A stretch of 5,600 bases of DNA from Oxalobacteraceae bacterium (GTDB taxonomy: Bacteria > Pseudomonadota > Gammaproteobacteria > Burkholderiales > Burkholderiaceae_D): NCBI GenBank assembly GCA_947446335.1, contig CANFGA010000240.1:1-5600 (forward strand), given 5' to 3'. Position numbers and translations under genes: made by a program. Below, piece after piece: positions 1 to 5,600 of the stretch. The stretch's first letter is position 1. Every line of letters begins with the position of its first letter. The notes under the pieces are model-generated. The model had not been told where the DNA came from. It saw only the letters and a list, made by a program, of their open reading frames with translations, and ran no database searches.

Positions 1-2
1 CC

Positions 3-398
3 ATGGCCAACATATTGATCATCGAAGACAATCCTGCCAACATGAAGCTCGCTTCGCTGTTGCTGCGCCATGCCGGCCATCTCGTGTTGTGCGCGGTCGA
101 TGCCGAAACCGGCTTGACGCTGGCGCGCAGCCATTGTCCGGACCTGATCATGATGGACATCCAGTTGCCCGGCATGGATGGCTTGGCTGCCACGGCGCTG
201 CTCAAGCAAGACCCAATGACAGCGGCCATCCCGGTCATCGCCTTGACCGCGCTGGCGATGAAAGACGATCAAGACCGAAGCCGCGCCGCCGGTTGCGATG
301 CCTATATCGTGAAACCTTTGCGCTACCAGCAATTGTATGACACGATCGACGCCTTGCTGGCGCGCCAGATGGTAGCGGGACTCAATCCATTTGCCTAG
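3..398 (+). CDS. Single-domain response regulator (DivK/CheY-like receiver)
   Basis: A 131-residue cytoplasmic protein that is a receiver (REC) domain and nothing more. The aspartate-phosphorylation set is complete: acidic pair E8/D9 in the IIEDNPAN motif, phospho-acceptor D52 in the MMDIQLPGMDG motif, switch residue T82 in IALTA, and K104 followed by P105. The EDNPAN and IQLPGMDGL signatures resemble DivK-type receivers, which act as diffusible phosphorelay intermediates or modulate a kinase by contact; no DNA-binding or enzymatic output is attached. The ATG at position 3 opens directly on the conserved first beta strand (ANILIIED), so the protein is probably complete, but its ribosome binding site lies outside the window. 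It ends 186 bp before the Crp/Fnr gene on the same strand, and the partner kinase could be the hybrid kinase at 1362 or one encoded upstream. Receiver identity is certain; the DivK subgroup is an inference from motif style. Confidence 0.93.
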   Translation: MANILIIEDNPANMKLASLLLRHAGHLVLCAVDAETGLTLARSHCPDLIMMDIQLPGMDGLAATALLKQDPMTAAIPVIALTALAMKDDQDRSRAAGCDAYIVKPLRYQQLYDTIDALLARQMVAGLNPFA

Positions 399-436
399 GC
401 GCTATGTGCGCTGGCACACAGACCGCTGGCTGCCTT

Positions 437-446
437 ATGTATACAT
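437..446. repeat. 10-bp AT-rich perfect palindrome
   Basis: The sequence ATGTATACAT equals its own reverse complement and sits in an AT-rich patch inside the otherwise GC-rich gap between the receiver gene and the Crp/Fnr gene. It could be half of an operator or part of a promoter, but a palindrome this short can arise by chance. No function is assigned. Confidence 0.3.
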
Positions 447-458
447 TACCAAACGGCA

Positions 459-471
459 AGCGCTGTGCGCT
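459..471. repeat. Inverted repeat AGCGC-TGT-GCGCT, possible operator
   Basis: A perfect 5-bp inverted repeat with a 3-nt spacer. A related copy, GCGCT-AT-GTGCGCT, lies at 399-412 just after the receiver stop codon. The 459-471 copy covers the region where the -35 element of the candidate promoter at 476-484 would fall, so a regulator bound here could block transcription of the Crp/Fnr gene. It does not resemble the classical CRP (TGTGA-N6-TCACA) or FNR (TTGAT-N4-ATCAA) sites. The operator role is an inference. Confidence 0.3.
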
Positions 472-475
472 CTCG

Positions 476-484
476 TGCGATAAT
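476..484 (+). promoter_or_regulatory. Candidate extended -10 promoter of the Crp/Fnr-kinase operon
   Basis: TGC followed by GATAAT matches an extended -10 element (TGN-TATAAT) at five of six hexamer positions. No good -35 hexamer is seen about 17 bp upstream, where the sequence is GCAAGC. A start near position 491 would leave a leader of roughly 90 nt before the ATG at 585. This is the best promoter-like match in the only sizeable intergenic gap before the three downstream genes, but it is weak evidence. Confidence 0.27.
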
Positions 485-584
485 CTGGTTTGTTTCTGGT
501 CCGGTTTTCACGCTGTCAGGCAGTGACCGGCTCGACTCATCCCAATCACGCCAGATTAACCCTCTTGTCAGCAGAAATCCCGCT

Positions 585-1322
585 ATGTCCAGTTTGCACG
601 ACCCTAACCAAAATCATCTGCTGGCAGCCTTGCTCGACGCTGAATTCGACCGTCTGGCGCCGCATCTGGAATTGATTCCGATGCTGCTCGGCGACGTGCT
701 CTACGAATCAGGTGGCAAGATGCAACATGTGTATTTCCCTACCACATCGATTGTTTCGCTTCATTACCTGCTCGAAAATGGCGGCTCGTCCGAGATTGCC
801 GGGGTTGGCAACGAAGGTGTGCTCGGCATTTCCCTGTTCATGGGCGGCGATACCACACCCAGTCGGGCCGTGGTGCAAACGGGTGGCCATGGCTATCGCC
901 TGAAGTCGCACATCCTGGTCGAGGAATTCAACCGGGCCGGCCCCGTGCTGCGTCTGTTGCTGCGCTACACGCAAGCGTTGATCACGCAAATGTCGCAAAC
1001 GGCAGTATGCAATCGGCATCACTCGGTGCAGCAGCAATTGTGCCGCTGGTTGCTGCTGACGCTGGACCGGTTGCCATCGAATGAATTGACGATGACCCAG
1101 GAATTGATCGCCAACATGCTCGGCGTGCGGCGCGAAGGCGTGACCGAGGCGGCCGGACGCTTGCAAAATTGCGGCTTCATCAGTTATCGGCGTGGCCATA
1201 TCACGGTGCTGGACCGGGCCGGTCTGGAAGCCGATGTCTGCGAATGCTATGGGGTGGTCAAGAAAGAATTTGCCCGCCTGTTGTCCGATGTGCGCCAGCG
1301 CCAAGTCGCCAGCGCCCCATGA
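585..1322 (+). CDS. Crp/Fnr-superfamily transcriptional regulator
   Basis: A 245-residue cytoplasmic regulator of the usual Crp/Fnr length. Residues about 20-120 form a cyclic-nucleotide-binding-like beta-roll (YESGGKMQHVYFPTTSIVSL, then GNEGVLGISLFMGG). Residues about 122-160 form the long dimerisation helix. Residues about 165-215 form a winged helix-turn-helix (TMTQELIANMLGVRREGVT, wing around RRGHITVLDRAGLE). The canonical cAMP pocket signature (GE-L followed by an RS/RT pair) is not evident, and there is no N-terminal cysteine cluster, so neither cAMP binding nor an FNR-type iron-sulfur cluster is supported; the signal is unknown. C219 and C221 form a C-terminal CxC pair. A GTG at 465 would add 40 residues unlike the family and run across the likely promoter, so the ATG at 585 is preferred although its Shine-Dalgarno is poor. 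The hybrid kinase gene follows after 39 bp. Confidence 0.9.
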   Translation: MSSLHDPNQNHLLAALLDAEFDRLAPHLELIPMLLGDVLYESGGKMQHVYFPTTSIVSLHYLLENGGSSEIAGVGNEGVLGISLFMGGDTTPSRAVVQTGGHGYRLKSHILVEEFNRAGPVLRLLLRYTQALITQMSQTAVCNRHHSVQQQLCRWLLLTLDRLPSNELTMTQELIANMLGVRREGVTEAAGRLQNCGFISYRRGHITVLDRAGLEADVCECYGVVKKEFARLLSDVRQRQVASAP

Positions 1323-1324
1323 CG

Positions 1325-1334
1325 AGCGATCGCT
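1325..1334. repeat. 10-bp palindrome AGCGATCGCT between the regulator and kinase genes
   Basis: A perfect palindrome lying three to twelve bases after the Crp/Fnr stop codon. It contains the octamer GCGATCGC, known as HIP1 when highly repeated in cyanobacterial genomes, but only this copy was noticed here and no meaning can be given to a single one. It lacks a loop and a T-tract, so it is not an intrinsic terminator. Confidence 0.25.
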
Positions 1335-1361
1335 TGATACATCTCTGCCACGTCTGACATC

Positions 1362-4067
1362 ATGGAAAAAATTAAAAAAAATCTGTTCAACCGACCATTG
1401 CTGATCAGTGTCGGCATCACCTTGACGGCCTTGTTGCTGGTGGGTGCCGTGGTCTGGAACAATGCGCTGCAATCGGCATCGGCGCTCAGGATGCTCGACC
1501 ATACGCATGAAGTGATGGCCGAGATCAATGCGCTGCGCTCGGAGATGGCCAAGGCTGAAGGTGGTCAATGGGCCTATTTCCTGACCCGCAAGAAAAATTT
1601 CCTGGTCGAGCGCGATGCTGCGCTGGCCAGTTCGGAAAAAGTCTTGCGGCATTTGAATGCGTTGACACTCGATAATGCCAGCCAGCATGCACGACTGGTG
1701 CCACTGCAAATCGCAGTCGATCAGCGCATCGCGTTGCTGATGGATAGCCAGGCGCTGTTTGAAACGCGCGGGTTCACTGCTGCGGAGCCGAAATTCGACG
1801 CCGGCCTGCTGGCGGCGCAGAAAGTGCGCGACATTATCGAGCAAGTCGACAGCGAAGAGCAGCGTTTGCTGGTGCAGCGCAAGGATGATGAATTGTCGCG
1901 CAGTAACATGATCGCCGCCGGCATCATTTTTTTGCTTGCGGTCATCGCGCTGCTGGCGCTGCTGGTGCGGCGCATGCTCAACCGTCGCCTGGCGCGCGAA
2001 CTGGCCGTGCTGGAGGCGCATCAGCCATTGCTGAAGGCGGGGGCATTGCAAAACGCCATTTTCAACAGCGCCAATTTTTCCAGCATCGCTACCGATGCCC
2101 AGGGCGTGATTCAGATTTTCAACGTGGGGGCCGAGCGCATGCTCGGTTATGACGCGATTGATGTCGTCGACAAGATCACGCCGGCCGGCATTTCCGACGC
2201 GCAAGAAGTGGTGGCGCGCGCGGCCGCGTTGAGCCTGGAATTCGACACCCCGATCACGCCCGGCTTCGAGGCGCTGGTGTTCAAGGCCTCGCGCGGGATC
2301 GAAGATATCTACGAGTTGACCTATATCTGCAAGGATGGCATGCGGTTGCCGGCGATCGTGTCGGTGACCGCGCTGCGCGACGCGCAGGGCAAAGTGATCG
2401 GTTATTTGCTGATCGGCACCGACAATGCCGCGCGCAAGCAAGTCGAAGCCGAGCAGGCACTGCTCGACCAGCGCTTGCGCGATCAGCAATTTTATACGCG
2501 CTCGCTGATCGAATCGAATATCGATGCGATCATGACGACCGATCCGCGCGGCATCATCAGCGACGTCAATCAGCAGATGGAATTGCTGACCGGTTGCACC
2601 CGCGACGAATTGATCGGTGCGCCATTCAAGAATTATTTCACCGAACCGGCCAGGGCCGAGGCCGCCATCACGCGCGTGCTGCGCGAAGGCAAGGTGACCA
2701 ATTACGAGTTGACCGCGCATGCCAGGGATGGCAAGGAAACCGTGGTGTCGTACAACGCGACCACGTTCCATGACCGCGACCGCAAGCTGCAAGGCGTGTT
2801 TGCGGCAGCGCGCGATGTCACCGAGCGCAAGCAATTCGAGCAGGCGCTGCAATTGAACAACGTCGAACTGGAAACGGCCAGGGCCGTGGCTGAAAAGGCC
2901 AATCTGGCGAAATCGGAATTTCTCTCCAGCATGAGCCATGAGTTGCGCACACCGCTCAATGCAGTGCTGGGCTTTGCCCAGCTGATGGCGTCCGACAACC
3001 CGCCGCCATCGCCGGCGCAGACCCAGTCGATCGACCAGATATTGAAGGGTGGCTGGTATCTGCTGCGCCTGATCAATGAAATCCTCGACCTGGCGATGAT
3101 CGAATCGGGCAAGGTGACGATGTCGCAGGAATCGATGTCGCTGACCGACGTGCTGCAAGATTGCCAGGCCATGATCGAGCCGCAAGCCCAGAAGCGGGGC
3201 ATACGGATGACCTTCCCGCACCTGGATAACTCATTCTTCGTGCATGCCGACCGAACCCGGGTCAAGCAAGTGATGATCAACCTGCTCTCGAATGCGATCA
3301 AATACAATCGGGTCGGCGGCGCCGTCATCGTCGAATGCGAAATGCAAGCCGAGAACCGGGTGCGCGTTTGCGTCAAGGATACCGGGACCGGTTTGACGCA
3401 GGAGCAATTGGGCCAGTTGTTTCAGCCTTTCAACCGACTTGGGCAAGAATCGAGCACCGAGGAAGGCACCGGCATCGGCCTGGTCGTCACCAAGCAACTG
3501 GTCGAGTTGATGGGCGGGCAGATCGGGGTTGAAAGTCAGGTCGGCATCGGCAGCACGTTCTGGGTCGAACTGCAAGCGTCGGCTGCGCCCGAACTGCTGT
3601 TTGCCGGGGCGGGCAGCGATGACGAGTCCTCGGATCGCTTGGTCGAGCCAGCCGCCTCGCACAAGCGCACGCTGCTGTATGTGGAAGACAATCCGGCCAA
3701 TCTGGCGCTGGTCGAGCAATTGATCGCGCGCCGCACCGACTTGAAATTGCTGACCGCCGTCGATGGCCACCTGGGCATACAACTGGCGCGTGCCTTCAAG
3801 CCGGACGTGATCTTGATGGATATCAATTTGCCTGGCATCAGCGGCTTCGGGGTCTTGAAAATACTCGGCGTCGACGCTGCCACATCGCATATCCCGGTGA
3901 TCGCGCTATCGGCCAATGCGGTCCCGCGCGATATCGAGAAGGGCATCGAGGCGGGTTTCTTCCGCTATCTGACCAAGCCGATCAAGGTCGTCGAGTTCAT
4001 GGACGCGCTCGACGTCGCATTGCAACATGCCGAAGCCAATGGGATGGCCATCGGCTCGGCGCGCTAG
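1362..4067 (+). CDS. Hybrid sensor histidine kinase (CHASE3-PAS-PAS-HisKA-HATPase-REC)
   Basis: A 901-residue inner-membrane kinase that probably autophosphorylates on histidine and passes the phosphate to its own receiver and on to partners. After a basic start (MEKIKKN), TM1 is about residues 13-32. A periplasmic CHASE3-type sensor covers about 35-180 (AEGGQWAYFLTRKKNFL, then SEEQRLLVQRKDDEL), and TM2 is about 184-203. Two cytoplasmic PAS domains lie at about 229-356 and 378-490; the first is long, with an extra segment around ITPGFEALVFKASRGIEDIY. A short coiled coil leads to HisKA with H526 in SMSHELRTPLN. The ATPase domain has an N box (N640, N644), a G1 box around D673-T-G-T-G677 and a G2 box at G702-T-G-I-G706. 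The C-terminal receiver has E775/D776, acceptor D820, S850 and K872. No Hpt domain is present, so any relay needs one elsewhere. No clear Shine-Dalgarno precedes the ATG at 1362, but this start gives a sensible membrane anchor. Confidence 0.95.
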   Translation: MEKIKKNLFNRPLLISVGITLTALLLVGAVVWNNALQSASALRMLDHTHEVMAEINALRSEMAKAEGGQWAYFLTRKKNFLVERDAALASSEKVLRHLNALTLDNASQHARLVPLQIAVDQRIALLMDSQALFETRGFTAAEPKFDAGLLAAQKVRDIIEQVDSEEQRLLVQRKDDELSRSNMIAAGIIFLLAVIALLALLVRRMLNRRLARELAVLEAHQPLLKAGALQNAIFNSANFSSIATDAQGVIQIFNVGAERMLGYDAIDVVDKITPAGISDAQEVVARAAALSLEFDTPITPGFEALVFKASRGIEDIYELTYICKDGMRLPAIVSVTALRDAQGKVIGYLLIGTDNAARKQVEAEQALLDQRLRDQQFYTRSLIESNIDAIMTTDPRGIISDVNQQMELLTGCTRDELIGAPFKNYFTEPARAEAAITRVLREGKVTNYELTAHARDGKETVVSYNATTFHDRDRKLQGVFAAARDVTERKQFEQALQLNNVELETARAVAEKANLAKSEFLSSMSHELRTPLNAVLGFAQLMASDNPPPSPAQTQSIDQILKGGWYLLRLINEILDLAMIESGKVTMSQESMSLTDVLQDCQAMIEPQAQKRGIRMTFPHLDNSFFVHADRTRVKQVMINLLSNAIKYNRVGGAVIVECEMQAENRVRVCVKDTGTGLTQEQLGQLFQPFNRLGQESSTEEGTGIGLVVTKQLVELMGGQIGVESQVGIGSTFWVELQASAAPELLFAGAGSDDESSDRLVEPAASHKRTLLYVEDNPANLALVEQLIARRTDLKLLTAVDGHLGIQLARAFKPDVILMDINLPGISGFGVLKILGVDAATSHIPVIALSANAVPRDIEKGIEAGFFRYLTKPIKVVEFMDALDVALQHAEANGMAIGSAR
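1374..1381 (+). other. A8 homopolymer tract at the start of the kinase gene
   Basis: Eight consecutive A residues lie in codons 5-7 of the hybrid kinase, close to an A6 run at 1366-1371. Loss of one A would bring a TGA into frame at 1402-1404; gain of one would bring a TGA into frame at 1508-1510. Replication or transcription slippage would therefore switch the kinase off. The simpler explanation is an A-rich early coding region encoding the lysines before TM1 and aiding initiation where the Shine-Dalgarno is poor. Confidence 0.4.
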
Positions 4068-4086
4068 AACAATACTGTGATTCTTT

Positions 4087-4090
4087 AGGA
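4087..4090 (+). promoter_or_regulatory. Ribosome binding site AGGA for the receiver-PAS gene
   Basis: AGGA ends 8 nt before the ATG at 4099, a suitable spacing, and fixes that start. An upstream ATG at 4094 is followed at once by TAA (4097-4099), whose last A is the first base of the true ATG. The true start is favoured because the receiver domain begins soon after it in the same frame. The 31-bp gap after the kinase leaves little room for a separate promoter. Confidence 0.65.
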
Positions 4091-4098
4091 ATAATGTA

Positions 4099-5256
4099 AT
4101 GCTTGAAACATCCGAGGTTTTAAACGCCAGCATCTTGATTGTTGATGATCAGGAAGTGAACGTGATGCTCTTGAAACAAATGCTGCGCAACGCCGGTTAC
4201 CAGCGCGTCACGTCGACGATGGATCCGCGCACGGTATGTCCGCTCCATCTGGAGCACCGCTACGACCTGATCTTGCTCGACTTGCAAATGCCAGAGATGG
4301 ATGGCTTCCAGGTGATGGAAGGCTTGAAGGAAATCGAGACCGCTGGCTACTTGCCGGTGCTGGTGATCACGGCGCAACCGGGCCACAAACTGCGCGCTTT
4401 GCAAGCGGGAGCCAAGGATTTCGTCAGCAAACCATTCGATCTGATCGAAGTGCAAACGCGGATCCACAACATGCTGGAAGTGCGGCTGTTGTATCAAAAG
4501 CTCGACAATTACAACAAGGTGCTGGAACAGACGGTGCAAGAACGTACGGCAGAGTTGCGCGAAAGCGAAGCCCGCTTCAAGAGTTTCACCCAATTGTCAT
4601 CGGACTGGTACTGGGAGCAAGATCCACAAGGCAACTTCACCAACATGTCGGGCCCGGTGTTCGAGATGCTGGGGATCGACGTCGATGACTTGCTGGGCAC
4701 ATCCGGCAACGCGTGCGGCAGCTGGAATGCGGCCGAACATGCATTGCTGAAAGAGAACATTGCCAGCCGCCGGCCTTTCCTCGATTTTGTCTACAGCCGC
4801 AGCAATGCCGACGGCACGATTCAATATCTGCAAGTGAGCGGCGAGCCGATGTTCGATCTGGCCAGCCGTTTCACCGGCTATCGCGGCATCGGCATGGATG
4901 TCACCGAACGCATGCGCCCTGGCCAGCAAGAAGTGAATTTTCGCCGTGCCGTCGACATGATGGATCAGGGTGTCTGTCTGGTCGAACTGGCCAGCATGCG
5001 CATCATCGATGCCAATGCAACAGCAGGCAGCATCTCGGGTTACAGCCGCCAGCAATTGCTGGCGCTCAACTTGCAACAGATCGCTGTGGGCGAAGACTTG
5101 GCGGCAGCGTTCAATGGCTTGAGCATGGAATCGATGGTGCAGACCCAGCAATTGCGGCGCCAGGATGGCAGCTTGCTCGATGTCACGACCGTCTGGCGCA
5201 AATTGCCCGGAGCTGGCCCGGCGATCATCGCCGGCGTGATCAAGGCACCGGCCTAG
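4099..5256 (+). CDS. Response regulator with receiver and two PAS domains, no output domain
   Basis: A 385-residue protein with no membrane segment. The receiver is about residues 10-130, with acidic D16/D17 in ILIVDDQEVN, phospho-acceptor D61 in LLDLQMPEMDG, T91 and K111 followed by P112. This style is seen in RpfG-like and other receivers that sit in front of larger effector parts. A coiled-coil connector runs about 128-158 (LEQTVQERTAELRESEARF). PAS 1 is about 158-272, starting SSDWYWEQDPQGNF and ending GIGMDVTER. PAS 2 is about 277-383. The protein stops right after the last PAS strand: no GGDEF, EAL, HD-GYP, kinase or DNA-binding domain follows, and the 47 bp after the stop hold no remnant. 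It is therefore probably a complete PAS-bearing receiver that works by protein contact. It lies 31 bp after the hybrid kinase, whose H526 or D820 makes it the natural phosphodonor candidate; pairing is inferred from position only. Confidence 0.93.
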   Translation: MLETSEVLNASILIVDDQEVNVMLLKQMLRNAGYQRVTSTMDPRTVCPLHLEHRYDLILLDLQMPEMDGFQVMEGLKEIETAGYLPVLVITAQPGHKLRALQAGAKDFVSKPFDLIEVQTRIHNMLEVRLLYQKLDNYNKVLEQTVQERTAELRESEARFKSFTQLSSDWYWEQDPQGNFTNMSGPVFEMLGIDVDDLLGTSGNACGSWNAAEHALLKENIASRRPFLDFVYSRSNADGTIQYLQVSGEPMFDLASRFTGYRGIGMDVTERMRPGQQEVNFRRAVDMMDQGVCLVELASMRIIDANATAGSISGYSRQQLLALNLQQIAVGEDLAAAFNGLSMESMVQTQQLRRQDGSLLDVTTVWRKLPGAGPAIIAGVIKAPA

Positions 5257-5262
5257 ATCTTG

Positions 5263-5286
5263 CGGGGCGGGGTGGGGCCCCGCCCG
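5263..5286. terminator. GC-rich hairpin between convergent genes, possible bidirectional terminator
   Basis: An inverted repeat with a 5-bp inner stem (5268-5272 with 5278-5282), a 5-nt loop at 5273-5277, one bulged G at 5267 and a 4-bp outer stem (5263-5266 with 5283-5286). It lies just after the stop at 5256 and just before the end of the oppositely oriented gene at 5304, where a shared terminator is expected. Neither strand has a proper T-tract after the stem, so it is not a textbook intrinsic terminator; it may instead protect 3' ends or assist Rho-dependent ending. Confidence 0.5.
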
Positions 5287-5303
5287 AAACAAGCCTGTTC
5301 AAG

Positions 5304-5600
5304 TCAAGGGGCGGTGCTGGTCGGCTGCCCCGACAAGATGCCTTGATACTGGGTCAATGCCGGACCGATCGTGATGCTGTCGCGCGCGATGTCGAAGAAG
5401 CGGATGTCCTTGCTGTGGTCGCTGCCACGCACCTTGACCACTGACATCACACGCTTCAATTGCCCCTCGAGCTCGACATAACGCTGCATGATGATGGCGT
5501 CTGCCAGAAAGGCATTGCCATACGAACTGAAGCGCAGCACCGTGTAGCGGTCTTCCAGTTCGGCCGTCATCAATACCGTCACGCCCATGCCGGTCAGCAC
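5304..5600 (-). CDS. KaiC-family ATPase, C-terminal part only
   Basis: The last 98 codons of a gene running in from beyond the right edge; the stop is TGA at 5306-5304 on the minus strand. The protein matches the end of the KaiC CII (RecA-like) domain: ELEDRYTVLRF, ADAIIMQRYVELEGQLKR, VVKVRGSDHSKDIRFFDI and a closing ILSGQPTS, equivalent to cyanobacterial TDTIILLQYVEIRGEM, KMRGSWHDKAIREF and ISGSPTR. The Walker motifs and the question of one or two ATPase domains lie outside the window. In my remembered alignment with Synechococcus KaiC, the autophosphorylated S431/T432 pair is A-F here (codons at 5508-5513), and the chain ends right after the SGxPT motif, lacking the A-loop and KaiA-binding tail. 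Such KaiC-like proteins occur in many non-cyanobacteria, often without KaiA, with poorly known roles. The leftmost visible codon is GTG and is most likely an internal valine. The gene converges on the receiver-PAS gene, 47 bp away. Confidence 0.9.
   Translation of the reverse strand: MLTGMGVTVLMTAELEDRYTVLRFSSYGNAFLADAIIMQRYVELEGQLKRVMSVVKVRGSDHSKDIRFFDIARDSITIGPALTQYQGILSGQPTSTAP

Noticed and set aside
465..584. N-terminal extension of the Crp/Fnr regulator from a GTG at 465
   Set aside because: The 40 extra residues do not look like the family, would cover the candidate promoter region, and the ATG at 585 gives the usual length of about 245 residues.
1325..1334. GCGATCGC as a sign of cyanobacterial origin (HIP1 element), given the KaiC gene nearby
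   Set aside because: Only this copy was noticed, whereas cyanobacterial genomes with HIP1 carry it at high frequency, and the proteins look betaproteobacterial.
708..3221. An 837-codon open frame on the minus strand, antisense to the Crp/Fnr and kinase genes
   Set aside because: Its protein is rich in H, R, Q and D with no recognisable domain, and it lies opposite a kinase with every catalytic motif intact. It is a by-product of codon bias on the coding strand.
3231..3890. A 219-codon minus-strand frame opposite the kinase ATPase and receiver domains
   Set aside because: It is a shadow of a strongly conserved coding region and has no domain signature of its own.
1362..4067. The hybrid kinase as a SasA orthologue acting with KaiC
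   Set aside because: SasA has an N-terminal KaiB-like thioredoxin-fold sensor. This protein has two membrane helices, a CHASE3-type sensor, two PAS domains and an attached receiver.
4713..5444. A 243-codon plus-strand frame crossing the end of the receiver-PAS gene and into the KaiC gene
   Set aside because: It has low-complexity R/H/Q-rich composition, overlaps two well-supported genes and shows no domain or ribosome binding site.
1..5600. Mobile element, CRISPR array, tRNA or rRNA
   Set aside because: No transposase, regularly spaced repeat, terminal inverted repeat, or cloverleaf-like sequence was seen; the gene content is ordinary chromosomal signalling.

Overview
The window looks like chromosomal DNA of a betaproteobacterium. 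It is moderately GC-rich, genes are tightly packed, and the Crp/Fnr regulator, hybrid kinase and receiver-PAS protein resemble, from memory, proteins common in Burkholderiales, especially Oxalobacteraceae (Massilia, Duganella, Janthinobacterium and relatives). That placement is an inference from protein style; no database search was possible. There are no RNA genes, insertion sequences, CRISPR arrays or phage genes.

Layout, left to right: (1) 3-398 (+), a single-domain DivK/CheY-type receiver. (2) 399-584, a 186-bp intergenic region with small inverted repeats and a weak candidate promoter. (3) 585-1322 (+), a Crp/Fnr-superfamily transcription regulator. (4) 1362-4067 (+), a 901-residue membrane hybrid histidine kinase with the order TM-CHASE3-TM-PAS-PAS-HisKA-HATPase-REC. 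(5) 4099-5256 (+), a receiver protein with two PAS domains and no recognisable output domain. (6) A GC-rich hairpin in the short convergent gap. (7) complement(5304 to beyond 5600), the C-terminal end of a KaiC-family ATPase.

Genes 3 to 5 are separated by 39 and 31 bp and probably form one operon. Together with the stand-alone receiver this gives three receiver domains, one kinase and one DNA-binding regulator in about 5.3 kb, which is the inventory of a branched phosphorelay. The KaiC-like gene converges on this set. From its visible end it lacks both the Ser/Thr autophosphorylation pair and the C-terminal KaiA-binding tail of the cyanobacterial clock protein, so if it works with these signalling genes it probably does not do so as a classical KaiABC oscillator. 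A functional link between KaiC and the kinase genes is a hypothesis from proximity only.
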